DNA of 17,802 bases from JAAYZM01 sp964510785 (GCA_964510785.1 CAZECM010000059.1:1-17802), one strand, 5' to 3'; counted from the first letter of the stretch, positions 8,063 through 15,288 are shown. The notes: generated by a model from the sequence alone, not told the origin. Numbers and translations are program-made.

Positions 8063-8628
8063 CGTGTCCGCCCGGTCCTGGTCCGGCTGAGGGTGACGTC
8101 CCACGTCTCGGTGTCCGGTCCGGCCACGATGTCGAGGGGGCCGAGCACGGTGGCGAGCGAGGCGAGCGCGTCGGAGAGGTAGCGCTTGACGGTGCCCTCC
8201 GCGAGACCGAGCTCCGCGGCGATCGCGGGGACGGTCAGATCGTCGAAGTAGCGCAGCACCACGCACGCGCGGTGGCGCGGTCCCAAGGTGCGCAGCGCGG
8301 CGTGCACGTCGGTGGCCTCGGCGGCACGGGGGCCGTCGTCGTCGGCCTCGTCGGTGCCACCGAACAAGTGGCGGACGTTGCGCCAGCGGGTCGAGCGGCG
8401 GTGGCCGTCCAGGTGGATCGTGAGGATGGCACGGCGCACGTAGCGCTCGGCGTCGTCGGGCGTGAACCCTTGCCGGACGCGCGAGAAGACCTTGACGAGG
8501 GCGTCCTGGACGAGGTCCTCCGCGGCCGTGCGCTCGCCGGTCACGAGCAGGGCGTAGCCGAACAGTGCGCCGCCGCGCTCGCGGGCGAGGACGGCCAGCG
8601 TGTCGTCACGCCCCGCCGTCGGTGCCAC
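8059..8628 (-). CDS. ECF RNA polymerase sigma factor 2 (SigE-type)
   Basis: This ECF sigma factor is 189 residues from GTG 8628. Region 2 includes GALFGYALLV and TAAEDLVQDALVKVFSR; region 4 includes RHRACVVLRYFDDL and a helix-turn-helix ending AEGTVKRYL. A tail of about 30 residues follows. A longer in-frame start, GTG 8664, would give 201 residues. I prefer 8628 for three reasons: it is preceded by a GGGGG Shine-Dalgarno-like run 8 bases away, it matches the short N-termini of the other four sigmas better, and it gives a leader of about 55 bases, near the 32-50 of the others. The choice is not certain. The promoter-like element is at 8690-8714. The closest relative in the window is sigma 1. 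It heads the operon with the 583- and 557-residue membrane proteins. Confidence 0.92.
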   Translation of the reverse strand: MAPTAGRDDTLAVLARERGGALFGYALLVTGERTAAEDLVQDALVKVFSRVRQGFTPDDAERYVRRAILTIHLDGHRRSTRWRNVRHLFGGTDEADDDGPRAAEATDVHAALRTLGPRHRACVVLRYFDDLTVPAIAAELGLAEGTVKRYLSDALASLATVLGPLDIVAGPDTETWDVTLSRTRTGRTR

Positions 8629-8689
8629 GCGCCACGCCCCCGTCTCGCCGTCCGTGCCCGTCACAGCTCATGCGCCTGTCACAGCCCAA

Positions 8690-8714
8690 GACGCTCGCCG
8701 CCCCTGAATCGTTG
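8690..8714 (-). promoter_or_regulatory. ECF-type promoter P2 (CAAC-N17-CGTC)
   Basis: On the minus strand CAAC is at 8714-8711 and CGTC at 8693-8690, exactly 17 bases apart, upstream of sigma 2. The -35 continues as CAACGATT and the -10 reads GCGTCTTGG, the subtype shared with P1. It lies back to back with the bldG promoter region, so the two may interfere. Confidence 0.75.
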
Positions 8715-8764
8715 CCCCGGCAGCCAAGATCTCACGGAGTGGGTGAAAACGGGCGGATCGCTGG

Positions 8765-8770
8765 CAAGAT
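8765..8770 (+). promoter_or_regulatory. Possible -10 box of a leaderless bldG promoter
   Basis: CAAGAT (five of six matches to the actinobacterial TANNNT pattern) ends 7 bases before the bldG ATG, the usual distance for a leaderless start. A weak -35-like GTGAAA lies at 8743-8748 with a 16-base spacer. No Shine-Dalgarno sequence is visible between this box and the ATG, which fits leaderless initiation. Confidence 0.35.
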
Positions 8771-8777
8771 TCCTCAC

Positions 8778-9152
8778 ATGGACGTCTCGGTGCACACCTA
8801 TGAGAAGGGTGGTCGTGCCGTCGTCGAGGTGGGCGGCGAGATCGACGTCTACACCGCGCCCGTGCTGCGCGAGCGGCTCGCGGCGTTGCACGAGGCGGGG
8901 CGCCACGACCTCCTGGTCGATCTGCGCGCCGTGCGGTTCATGGACTCCACGGGTCTCGGGGTGCTCGTGGGCGTGCTCAAGCGGGTGCGACTCGCGGGCG
9001 GGAGCCTCGCGCTCGTGATCGACAACGAGCGGGTGCTCAAGGTCTTCCGCATCACGGCACTGACCCAGATCTTCGAGATCCACACCACTCTCGCCGAGGC
9101 GCTGGCCGTGCCGCTCCCGCCGCCCGTGACCCCGAGCTCGCCCGCGTCGTAG
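8778..9152 (+). CDS. bldG: STAS-domain anti-sigma factor antagonist, BldG/RsbV type
   Basis: This 124-residue single-domain STAS protein spans the domain at about 3-110. Family members bind and neutralise RsbW-type anti-sigma kinases when unphosphorylated, and are switched off by phosphorylation of a serine. That site is visible as MDSTGLG (S57, the same number as the phosphoserine known in Streptomyces BldG). The stretches VVEVGGEIDVYTAP, GVLVGVLKRVR and ERVLKVFRITAL are very close to BldG as I remember it. The start ATG 8778 fits the BldG N-terminus, although no Shine-Dalgarno precedes it. It is the only plus-strand gene within the sigma array. Its stop is one base from that of the convergent pair 3 protein. 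No RsbW-type kinase gene adjoins it, unlike the usual arrangement in Streptomyces. Confidence 0.93.
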   Translation: MDVSVHTYEKGGRAVVEVGGEIDVYTAPVLRERLAALHEAGRHDLLVDLRAVRFMDSTGLGVLVGVLKRVRLAGGSLALVIDNERVLKVFRITALTQIFEIHTTLAEALAVPLPPPVTPSSPAS

Positions 9153-9153
9153 G

Positions 9154-10908
9154 TCAGGAGCCCGAGTGGCCGGGGTTGTCCGGGTCCTCGAAGTCGTAGG
9201 CCGTGAACGGCACTGGGCCCAGCGCATGCGTCTCGATGAGTGTGGCGCGCTCACCGGTCTGCCACCCGAGCTGGTGCCAGCCGAGCAGCTCGTACTCGCC
9301 CTTGGGCACCTGCGTGTGCTCACCCGAGGCGCAGTCGACCCAGTCGCTCGTCTCGTCGAGCGAGAAGGCCGCGCCGGTCGAGTTGGGGCCGATCCATATG
9401 TTGCGGTACTGATCGAGCGCCATCACTGCCACCACCACGCCGTCCCGTGCGACGACGGCGCCTCCCTCGATCACGGTCACGCTCTGGTGATCTCCGGGGG
9501 CTCCCCCATAGGTGACCACGATGTCCAGCTGATCGCCGTAGCCATCGAGGTAGGTCGTCCCGTCGGCGTCGGTGTGCACCGCCCGGGCGGCAATGAGCGT
9601 GTCCGGGTTCTGGACGACGCCGTCCGGGAAGGTGAAGTCCGCGATGTGCTCGCCGCACACCGGCAGGGTGACGAAGGGCGCGGAGGTCTCGGAGTCGTCC
9701 TCGCTCTCGCCGATCGAGAACGTCACGGGCTCGTAGCCGACGTAGACCGAGCGGGTGGGGCCCGTCGGGTCCTCGACGATCATGAGTCGCATCGCGAGGA
9801 GCTCGTACTCTCCCGCGGGCAGGATCGTCTCCTCGTTCTCCCCCTCACACTCGAGCCAGGTCCACGAGACGGGGAAGGGCGCGTTCTCGCCGAGTTCGAG
9901 GGGGAACCCGCCGCCCGTAGCGGCGGCGCGCACGTAGGTGACGACGATCCCGTCGCGGGCTACCACCCCGGCGAGGTCGTTGGCGTAGGTCTGTGCACCC
10001 TCGGCCACGGTGTTGCGCCAGCCCGCCTCGACCTCGAGCGTGGTCGTGTCCGAGTCGGCGCCGACCACGAGGGTGTCGCCCGTGCCGAGCAGCGTCCCCG
10101 CGGGGAACTCGTACCCGACGATCGACTCGCCGCAGGCTGGCAGGTCGACGTCCTCGATGACGTAGTCCGAGAGGCGAGGACCGGAGTCCGTGCCCGCCTC
10201 CAGGATCGTCAGCTCCCCCTCGTCGCCGGGGAAGATCGTCAGGCGAACCGCAGGGTCGTCGTTCACCGTGCTGAGGACGGCGAACGTCCGGTACTCACCC
10301 GTGGGGACCGGCTCGAGGCCGTCGGCGGAGCCGGATGGGACGAGCGCGCCCTGCTCGCAGACGACGGCGGGGCCGAAGCCCGAGATCTCACGGATCTCGT
10401 CGACACCCACGGTGGGCAGCGCGGCATCCGCGCGCCACGACCAGCCCACCACCACGCCGTCGCGCACCACGAGCAGTACTGCGGACTCCCCGGCGCCCCA
10501 GTCCTGGGTCTCGGAGTCGTAGTTGCTGAGGGAGATCGTCAGATCGAGTGGTTCGTCCTGCGCGGCGACCACGCGCGCGGGGCGCTGGAGCAGGCCGACG
10601 GTGGCGTCGGGGGTCGGCATGTTCGTCACGACCGAGCCGCACGCGCCGATCGGCAGCGAGGTGTTCGCCGTCGGCAGCGGTGCCGTCGGTGTCACGGCCG
10701 GCTCGAGTGCGCCGTCGTCGGGCAGGAGCTGCGCCGCGCCGAAGGCGAGCCCGAAGGCCGCGGCGACGCCGACCACGGAGTAGCCCGCCTGTCGGGTCCG
10801 ACGACGGCGTGCCCCACGGCCGCGCAGCGCGTCGACCGAGAGCGCCCCGGCCTGACGCGATGCGCCGTCGGCCACCTCGCCGAGGATGCGTTCGAGCTCG
10901 TTGTTCAT
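9154..10908 (-). CDS. Pair 3 membrane anti-sigma-like protein with three extracytoplasmic modules
   Basis: This 584-residue predicted single-pass membrane protein opens with a helix (MNNELERILGEVADGASRQ) and an Arg block (RGRGARRRRTRQ). The membrane helix is at about 41-62, followed by a Thr/Pro/Ala linker. Three modules have cysteine pairs C90/C184, C259/C354 and C418/C526. The core line VLLVVRDGVVVGW recurs as VARDGIVVTYV and VARDGVVVAVM, and each module has a PTGEY, PAGEY or PKGEY turn after the second Cys. The N-terminus and first module most resemble pair 4 (GACGSVVTNMP against GACGSAAENMP). The start ATG 10908 overlaps the sigma 3 stop (ATGA). The stop is one base from the convergent bldG stop, so any terminator must lie within bldG. 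Function is inferred. Confidence 0.83.
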   Translation of the reverse strand: MNNELERILGEVADGASRQAGALSVDALRGRGARRRRTRQAGYSVVGVAAAFGLAFGAAQLLPDDGALEPAVTPTAPLPTANTSLPIGACGSVVTNMPTPDATVGLLQRPARVVAAQDEPLDLTISLSNYDSETQDWGAGESAVLLVVRDGVVVGWSWRADAALPTVGVDEIREISGFGPAVVCEQGALVPSGSADGLEPVPTGEYRTFAVLSTVNDDPAVRLTIFPGDEGELTILEAGTDSGPRLSDYVIEDVDLPACGESIVGYEFPAGTLLGTGDTLVVGADSDTTTLEVEAGWRNTVAEGAQTYANDLAGVVARDGIVVTYVRAAATGGGFPLELGENAPFPVSWTWLECEGENEETILPAGEYELLAMRLMIVEDPTGPTRSVYVGYEPVTFSIGESEDDSETSAPFVTLPVCGEHIADFTFPDGVVQNPDTLIAARAVHTDADGTTYLDGYGDQLDIVVTYGGAPGDHQSVTVIEGGAVVARDGVVVAVMALDQYRNIWIGPNSTGAAFSLDETSDWVDCASGEHTQVPKGEYELLGWHQLGWQTGERATLIETHALGPVPFTAYDFEDPDNPGHSGS

Positions 10909-11456
10909 GACAGCCCCCGTCGGTTCACGATCTTGATGTCGGCCTCTTCCGGTTCGACCCGCTGCACGCCGTCGGCCGCCGCCACGAGGTGCCCGAGGCG
11001 CTTGACCCCCGTGCTCAGGTACCGCTTGACGGCGCCCTCGCTGATGCCGAGCCGATCGGCGATCTGCCGCACGGTGAGGTCGTCGTAGTAGCGCAGGACG
11101 ACGCACGCGCGCTCGCGGCGCGGCAGGTCCGTCAGTGCGCGGCGCACGTCGAGCTGCTCGGGGGTCGTGACGACGTCGTCGGCCACGTCGCCGGTCGCGA
11201 CGAGGTGGCGAACGCCGCCCCAACGGGTGGAGCGGCGACGCGTGTCGAGGAAGAGATTGAGGATGGTGCGCCGCACGTAGGCCTCGGCGCCCCACAGGTC
11301 GTCGATGCTGCGCGAGCGTGCGAAGGTCCGCACGAGCGCCTCCTGGACGAGGTCCTCGGCGGCGGACTGGTCCCATGTCAGCAGGTAGGCGTAGCCGACC
11401 AGCGCTCGGCCGCGTTCGCGGGCCAGGCGTGCGACGACGTCGTCGTGCTTGGACAC
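10905..11456 (-). CDS. ECF RNA polymerase sigma factor 3 (SigE-type)
   Basis: This is a 183-residue ECF sigma factor. Region 2 includes GRALVGYAYLL and SAAEDLVQEALVRTFAR; region 4 includes PRRERACVVLRYYDDL and a helix-turn-helix ending SEGAVKRYL. A charged tail follows (ending KIVNRRGLS). GTG 11456 is chosen because GAGAGGGGG lies just upstream, and because it gives the same N-terminal length as sigma 5 (RG at 15-16 in both). An alternative GTG at 11486 falls inside a hairpin and has no ribosome site. In sigma 3 the final motif is GAVKRYL where the other four have GTVKRYL. The promoter-like element is at 11514-11538. The partner gene follows with an ATGA overlap. Confidence 0.93.
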   Translation of the reverse strand: MSKHDDVVARLARERGRALVGYAYLLTWDQSAAEDLVQEALVRTFARSRSIDDLWGAEAYVRRTILNLFLDTRRRSTRWGGVRHLVATGDVADDVVTTPEQLDVRRALTDLPRRERACVVLRYYDDLTVRQIADRLGISEGAVKRYLSTGVKRLGHLVAAADGVQRVEPEEADIKIVNRRGLS

Positions 11457-11460
11457 GGTC

Positions 11461-11469
11461 CCCCCTCTC
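11461..11469 (-). promoter_or_regulatory. Ribosome-binding site that sets the sigma 3 start
   Basis: On the minus strand GAGAGGGGG ends 4 bases before GTG 11456. It supports that codon over the upstream in-frame GTG at 11486, which has no purine-rich run before it. Confidence 0.55.
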
Positions 11470-11480
11470 GCCCCGGACGG

Positions 11481-11499
11481 CGGCACCCCGGTGGTGCCG
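11481..11499 (-). promoter_or_regulatory. Hairpin in the sigma 3 leader
   Basis: The 7-bp arms CGGCACC and GGTGCCG surround a 5-base loop. The hairpin lies in the predicted leader between P3 and the GTG at 11456, and encloses the alternative GTG 11486. It could stabilise the leader, attenuate read-through from pair 4, or act as an operator. No T-run follows, so a terminator role is uncertain. Confidence 0.4.
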
Positions 11500-11513
11500 C
11501 TCTTACCTCTCTC

Positions 11514-11538
11514 AACGAGGGACCACTCGGGAACGTTG
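11514..11538 (-). promoter_or_regulatory. ECF-type promoter P3 (CAAC-N17-CGTT)
   Basis: On the minus strand CAAC is at 11538-11535 and CGTT at 11517-11514, 17 bases apart. The -35 continues as CAACGTTC and the -10 as TCGTTGAGA, the subtype shared with P4. The -35 starts only two bases after the stop codon of the pair 4 membrane protein gene. Confidence 0.78.
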
Positions 11539-11540
11539 TA

Positions 11541-13208
11541 TCAGTCGACGCTCACCTCGACCGCCGGGCTCGAGAAGCCGATCGGCTCGCCGGGCGCGAC
11601 GAGGTCGACGATGGTGCTCACGGAGTACTGACCGGCCTCGAGCGGCAGGACGTCCTCGGCGCACGCGGTCATGGCGAGGTCGAGCTCGACCCGTGTCGCG
11701 CCGCCCGTTGCGAGCGAGACGACGTCGGTGAGGTCGAGCGGCTCGGCGAGGGTGAGGATCGACCCGTAGTACGGCCCCTCGTACTCCTGGACGAGCAGGT
11801 GCTTGAGGACGTAGGAGCCCGTGATCTGAGCGTCGCTCTTGTTCCAGATGACGACGTGCCCGGTCAGCGTTCCGCCGGGGGACAGCGTGAGGTCGGTGAG
11901 CTCGGTGGAGAGCCCGAGCAGGGCGCCCTCGCTCTCGGAGACGCCGTCGAGGAAGAAGGCCATCCCGCAGCTTCCCGGCCCCTCGAGCCAGATCGGCTCG
12001 GACTCGAGCACGGTGAAGGGGAGCGGCTCCGAGAGCGCGAACGCCGAGCTCGCGAGAGCTGGGTTCGCGACCGCTGCGACGTGGGCCAGGAGCTCCTCTC
12101 CCGCGCGCTCACCGGGCGCTGGCTCTCCCGGGCACGGGACGAACATGGTCACGCGGCCGAGCTCGGACCAACCGCTGGCCTGGTCCCACGGTTCGGCGTG
12201 GGCCACGACCGTGCCGGCGGGGTCCGTCACGAATGCCCACAGGCGGTAGTCGGGCAACGTCGACCGCTCTGGACCGACCGGCACCATGGGCCGGTAGGTA
12301 ACGGTCGTGGATGTGTCGAGCGCCCCCTCGGGGCTCATCGAGGCCCGCGGAAGCCGCGCGGACAGCTCGATGCTGCGGGCGTCCTCCGCGAGCTCGTCCT
12401 CGCTTCGCAGCCCTGTCACGGCGGCGACCCCCTCGCCGACCGGCAACCCGCACGCGAGCGCAGCATCAGAGGGCTCCACGACCGGCGGCTCCGAACCCTG
12501 GGCCTCCGTGACCGTCAGGGAGCCTTCGTCCCCGATGAGGCCGAAGGTCCACTCGTCGTCGGGGTTGCCCGCGAGCGACGCGGTCACGGGCCACGCCCGG
12601 TACGTCCCCTCGGGAAGGGAGTCGCGTCCCTCGAGCGAACCACGAGGTACCAGCTCGCCCGCCTCGCACAGCACGGCCGGCCCGAAGTCGCTGATCGCGA
12701 GCTCGCCGTCGTCAGGCACGGCGGTGGGGCCCTGTGACGCAGGCGCAGTGAAGCCCACCACGAGCCCGTCACGGACCAGGACCAGGTGCACGGTCCGCTC
12801 CGGCCACAGCGTGTAGTCCTCCCCGGAGAGGTTCGTGATCGTGACCGTCAGGTCGGGCGCCTCGCCGCGCCCCACCGACACGGCCGCGGGGCTCATCGCG
12901 GGCCAGATGGCGCTGTCCATGATCGGCATGTTCTCGGCGGCCGAGCCGCACGCGCCTTGGGGCAGCGAGGGGTCCGCCGTCGGCCACTCCACGGTGTCGG
13001 CGGGGTCGACGGGAACATCGGGCCCGAGCTGTGCGGCACCGAGTGCGAGGCCGACGACGGCGGCCACGGCGGCGACCGAGCTCGCGGCGGTCCTGGTCCG
13101 CCGACGACGGCGGAACGCGGCGAGCGTTGTGACCGGGTCGATCCCGGTGGTGGCGCGGGCCGCGGCGTCGGTCAGCTCGGTCAGCCGGCGGTCGAGCTCC
13201 GGGTTCAT
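11541..13208 (-). CDS. Pair 4 membrane anti-sigma-like protein with three extracytoplasmic modules
   Basis: This 555-residue predicted single-pass membrane protein opens with a helix (MNPELDRRLTELTDAAARA) and an Arg block (FRRRRRTRT). The membrane helix is at about 41-60. Three modules have cysteine pairs C87/C181, C253/C359 and C414/C516. Module 1 has the shared core VHLVLVRDGLVVGF, ISDFGPAVLC and LPEGTY, close to pair 3. Modules 2 and 3 are more divergent: the core appears as LWAFVTDPAGTVVAHA in module 2 and is hard to see in module 3, though the cysteine spacing is kept. The start ATG 13208 overlaps the sigma 4 stop (ATGA). No terminator separates it from P3, so read-through into pair 3 is possible. 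The anti-sigma role is inferred. Confidence 0.83.
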   Translation of the reverse strand: MNPELDRRLTELTDAAARATTGIDPVTTLAAFRRRRRTRTAASSVAAVAAVVGLALGAAQLGPDVPVDPADTVEWPTADPSLPQGACGSAAENMPIMDSAIWPAMSPAAVSVGRGEAPDLTVTITNLSGEDYTLWPERTVHLVLVRDGLVVGFTAPASQGPTAVPDDGELAISDFGPAVLCEAGELVPRGSLEGRDSLPEGTYRAWPVTASLAGNPDDEWTFGLIGDEGSLTVTEAQGSEPPVVEPSDAALACGLPVGEGVAAVTGLRSEDELAEDARSIELSARLPRASMSPEGALDTSTTVTYRPMVPVGPERSTLPDYRLWAFVTDPAGTVVAHAEPWDQASGWSELGRVTMFVPCPGEPAPGERAGEELLAHVAAVANPALASSAFALSEPLPFTVLESEPIWLEGPGSCGMAFFLDGVSESEGALLGLSTELTDLTLSPGGTLTGHVVIWNKSDAQITGSYVLKHLLVQEYEGPYYGSILTLAEPLDLTDVVSLATGGATRVELDLAMTACAEDVLPLEAGQYSVSTIVDLVAPGEPIGFSSPAVEVSVD

Positions 13209-13753
13209 CGCGTCCTCCAGGTGATCTCGACGTCGTCGTCCGCCTCGTCCGTCACGATCTCGCCGAGGCGGGTCAGCCCCTGGGAGAGGTAGCGCTTCAC
13301 GGTGCCCTGCGCGATGCCGAGCACCTCGGCGATCTGGGCGACCGTGAAGTCCTCGTAGTAGCGGAGCACGATGCACGCGCGTTCTTGGCGGGGGAGCGTG
13401 GCGAGCGCGGTGCGCAGGTCGAGGCTCGCGGCGGTCAGCGCCGGGTCGGTGGCGGAGCCACGCGCGCTCGCGGCGTCGTCACGTTCGGCGATCGTGGGGA
13501 CGAGGGCGAGCCAGCGGCGCTTGCGGCGGTAGCCGTCGACGTAGAGCGAGGCGATCGTGCGGCGGACGTAGGACTCCGCGGCGACGGGGGACGTGAGCTC
13601 CACCCCGGCGCGGGTGCGCAGCATCGCCTTGACGAGCGCCTCCTGGGCCAGGTCTTCTGCCTCGCGCAGCTCGCCCGTGAACAAGTAGGCGTAGCCCACC
13701 AGCGCGCGACCGCGGGTCTCGGCGAGCGTGGTGAGAAGGGCGTCGCGGCGCAT
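13205..13753 (-). CDS. ECF RNA polymerase sigma factor 4 (SigE-type)
   Basis: This is a 182-residue ECF sigma factor. Region 2 includes GRALVGYAYLF and REAEDLAQEALVKAM; region 4 includes LPRQERACIVLRYYEDF and a helix-turn-helix ending AQGTVKRYL. The tail is short and acidic (TDEADDDVEITWRTR). The linker between regions 2 and 4 is about ten residues longer than in sigma 1. The start ATG 13753 has GAAGGGA upstream and places RG at residues 14-15, one short of sigma 3 and 5. The promoter-like element is at 13792-13816. The membrane partner follows with an ATGA overlap. Partner protein and promoter subtype both place this pair nearest pair 3. Confidence 0.93.
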   Translation of the reverse strand: MRRDALLTTLAETRGRALVGYAYLFTGELREAEDLAQEALVKAMLRTRAGVELTSPVAAESYVRRTIASLYVDGYRRKRRWLALVPTIAERDDAASARGSATDPALTAASLDLRTALATLPRQERACIVLRYYEDFTVAQIAEVLGIAQGTVKRYLSQGLTRLGEIVTDEADDDVEITWRTR

Positions 13754-13791
13754 GGTGTCCCTTCGTCGGCTCGGCTGCTGCTCAGTGTGTC

Positions 13792-13816
13792 AACGACTGG
13801 CCGCCGCGAAACGTTG
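13792..13816 (-). promoter_or_regulatory. ECF-type promoter P4 (CAAC-N17-CGTT)
   Basis: On the minus strand CAAC is at 13816-13813 and CGTT at 13795-13792, 17 bases apart. The -35 reads CAACGTTTCG and the -10 TCGTTGACA, nearly the same as P3. The leader to ATG 13753 would be about 32 bases. Confidence 0.8.
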
Positions 13817-13844
13817 TCCCGTCCCTTCCGTCCGCGCACGAGGA

Positions 13845-13889
13845 AGAGGTGTGGTGCCAGCTACCCTCCAGAGCTGGCGCCACACCTCT
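13845..13889 (-). terminator. Strong 18-bp hairpin terminator after the pair 5 operon
   Basis: The arms 13845-13862 and 13872-13889 pair over 18 positions with a single G-U-type mismatch and a 9-base loop. The left arm begins AGAGGTGTGG and the right arm ends CCACACCTCT. In the minus-strand transcript the stem is followed by UUCCU. It lies about 120 bases after the pair 5 stop and 28 bases before P4, so it would separate the two units. Confidence 0.75.
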
Positions 13890-14010
13890 CGGTCTCGAGG
13901 CGATGCCGGCGCCCCCCTGCAACGCCGGAATCTCCTTCTACCTGTCACAACGCTGGACGGGTGCAAAAGGTTGGGAGGAACTTGCGGTGAGCTTGCAGGG
14001 AGGTGGCCGA

Positions 14011-15288
14011 CTACTTGGTGAAGGTCATCTGCTGCGGGTTGGCGATGACGATCACGGGGTCCGACGACGGCGTCACCGCGTTGCCCTCGGCGTCCGTGAC
14101 CTCCTTGATGACGGCGGTGACGTACGGCCAGAGCGTGAAGGTGCCTTCGATACCTTCCTCGGCGCCGGCGGCGGTCGAGATGCCGTCCGGTCCGCACGTC
14201 GTGAGGAACGTCGTCGCGGTGACCGTCGCCGTCGCGTCGGGGCCGACCTCGACGAGCTCGACGCCGTCGGGCGAGTGCGCGTAGACGAACCCCACAACGT
14301 TCCCGGTCTCGTCGACGAGTGCGAAGCTCGAGCCCTGCGAGACGTTGGCGATGATCGTGCGCCCGTCCGTCGCGCCGATGGTCGCGGGGATCGCGGTGAG
14401 GGTGTCCCACGGCCCCTCGGGCAGGTCGACGGCGAGCGTCAGGCCACCGGCGTCGGGCAGCGTGTGGATCGACTCGGGGCCGGGTTGCCCGCACACGAAC
14501 GCTTGCGCGACCGGGTCATGTGTCGAGGCACCCGGCATCACGAACTCGAACGGTTCGCTGACGGCGCGCTCGTGCCGGACCTCGCCGTCGTCCCCGACGA
14601 GCGTGGCCGAGACGATGACCTGGATCTCGGAGAGTCCCGGTTCCACCACGCCGTCGTAGCCGCACGCCGCGGTGACGGGGACGAGCACTTCCGTGCTGGT
14701 TGCCCCGTGCGTCTCCTGGGGCTCCGTGTCGGAGGCCGTCGAGATCGCCACCACGGAGTCCGACTGGGTGATGACGGTCTGCCAGTGGATCAGTACCTCG
14801 CTCGTGTCGACCGGGATGTCGTACTGGTACTCGGCCAGGGGTGAGTCGGGGGACTCCTCGACGGAGAGCACCCGTGCGCTGCCCGGTCCGGGGTCGAGGT
14901 CGCTGCGCCCGTCGTCGCGTCGCACGATCGACTCGAGCTCGGAGGGGGATGCGCCGCACAGCCCGCCGAGCTCGACGGGAGCGAGCGTCGTGATGACGGG
15001 TGTCCCGTCGGGGTCCTCGGTGGTCGGCTCGGTCGTGCCCGACGGTGTTCCGGCGGGCGGCGTCGGCCCGTCGCGCAGCAGTCCGGGCAGGAACGCGACG
15101 CCGACGGCGAGCGCCCCGACCGCGCACGCGGCGACGACCGTGGTTCCCGTGTAGCGCAGTGCCCGACGACGACGGATCCGGGTGGCCATCAGGCCCACGC
15201 GGGACGTCAGGGCGTCGTCGTCGGCAGTGCGGCGCGCAGCGCCGGCCTCGGCGAGGTCCTCGAGGGCGTGCTCAAGGTTGAAGCTCAT
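14011..15288 (-). CDS. Pair 5 membrane anti-sigma-like protein with two extracytoplasmic modules
   Basis: This 425-residue predicted single-pass membrane protein opens with a helix (MSFNLEHALEDLAEAGAARR), followed by an Arg block (TRIRRRRALR). The membrane helix is at about 47-69 and contains C55. A long Pro/Thr/Gly linker (73-98) precedes two modules with cysteine pairs C111/C209 and C266/C365. It is the most divergent of the set: the VLLVRDGVVVG core appears as SFALVDETGNVVGFV, and the PxGEY turn is not obvious. The helix plus Arg block, the Cys-Gly starts of the modules and the cysteine spacing are kept. The start ATG 15288 overlaps the sigma 5 stop (ATGA) with AAGGAGAG upstream. The anti-sigma role is inferred. 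Confidence 0.82.
   Translation of the reverse strand: MSFNLEHALEDLAEAGAARRTADDDALTSRVGLMATRIRRRRALRYTGTTVVAACAVGALAVGVAFLPGLLRDGPTPPAGTPSGTTEPTTEDPDGTPVITTLAPVELGGLCGASPSELESIVRRDDGRSDLDPGPGSARVLSVEESPDSPLAEYQYDIPVDTSEVLIHWQTVITQSDSVVAISTASDTEPQETHGATSTEVLVPVTAACGYDGVVEPGLSEIQVIVSATLVGDDGEVRHERAVSEPFEFVMPGASTHDPVAQAFVCGQPGPESIHTLPDAGGLTLAVDLPEGPWDTLTAIPATIGATDGRTIIANVSQGSSFALVDETGNVVGFVYAHSPDGVELVEVGPDATATVTATTFLTTCGPDGISTAAGAEEGIEGTFTLWPYVTAVIKEVTDAEGNAVTPSSDPVIVIANPQQMTFTK

Noticed and set aside
8664..8664. GTG 8664 as the sigma 2 start
   Set aside because: It would leave a leader of only about 19 bases and a longer N-terminus than the sister sigmas; GTG 8628 has a better ribosome site. 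The evidence is moderate, not decisive.
8665..8777. A CAAC-N17-CGTY element driving bldG
   Set aside because: No CAAC occurs on the plus strand in this interval, so bldG is probably not a direct target of the array sigmas.
8778..9152. Direct functional link between the bldG-like protein and the five membrane anti-sigma-like partners
   Set aside because: STAS antagonists act on RsbW-type kinases, a different anti-sigma class; nothing in the membrane proteins resembles that kinase fold, so adjacency alone is not evidence.
4653..12737. Long plus-strand open frames opposite the anti-sigma-like genes (for example 4653-6389, 6203-8182, 9166-11088, 10989-12737)
   Set aside because: They are antisense to better genes, have compositions full of Arg, Gly, His and Val with no recognisable domains, and arise from GC-rich codon bias on the other strand.
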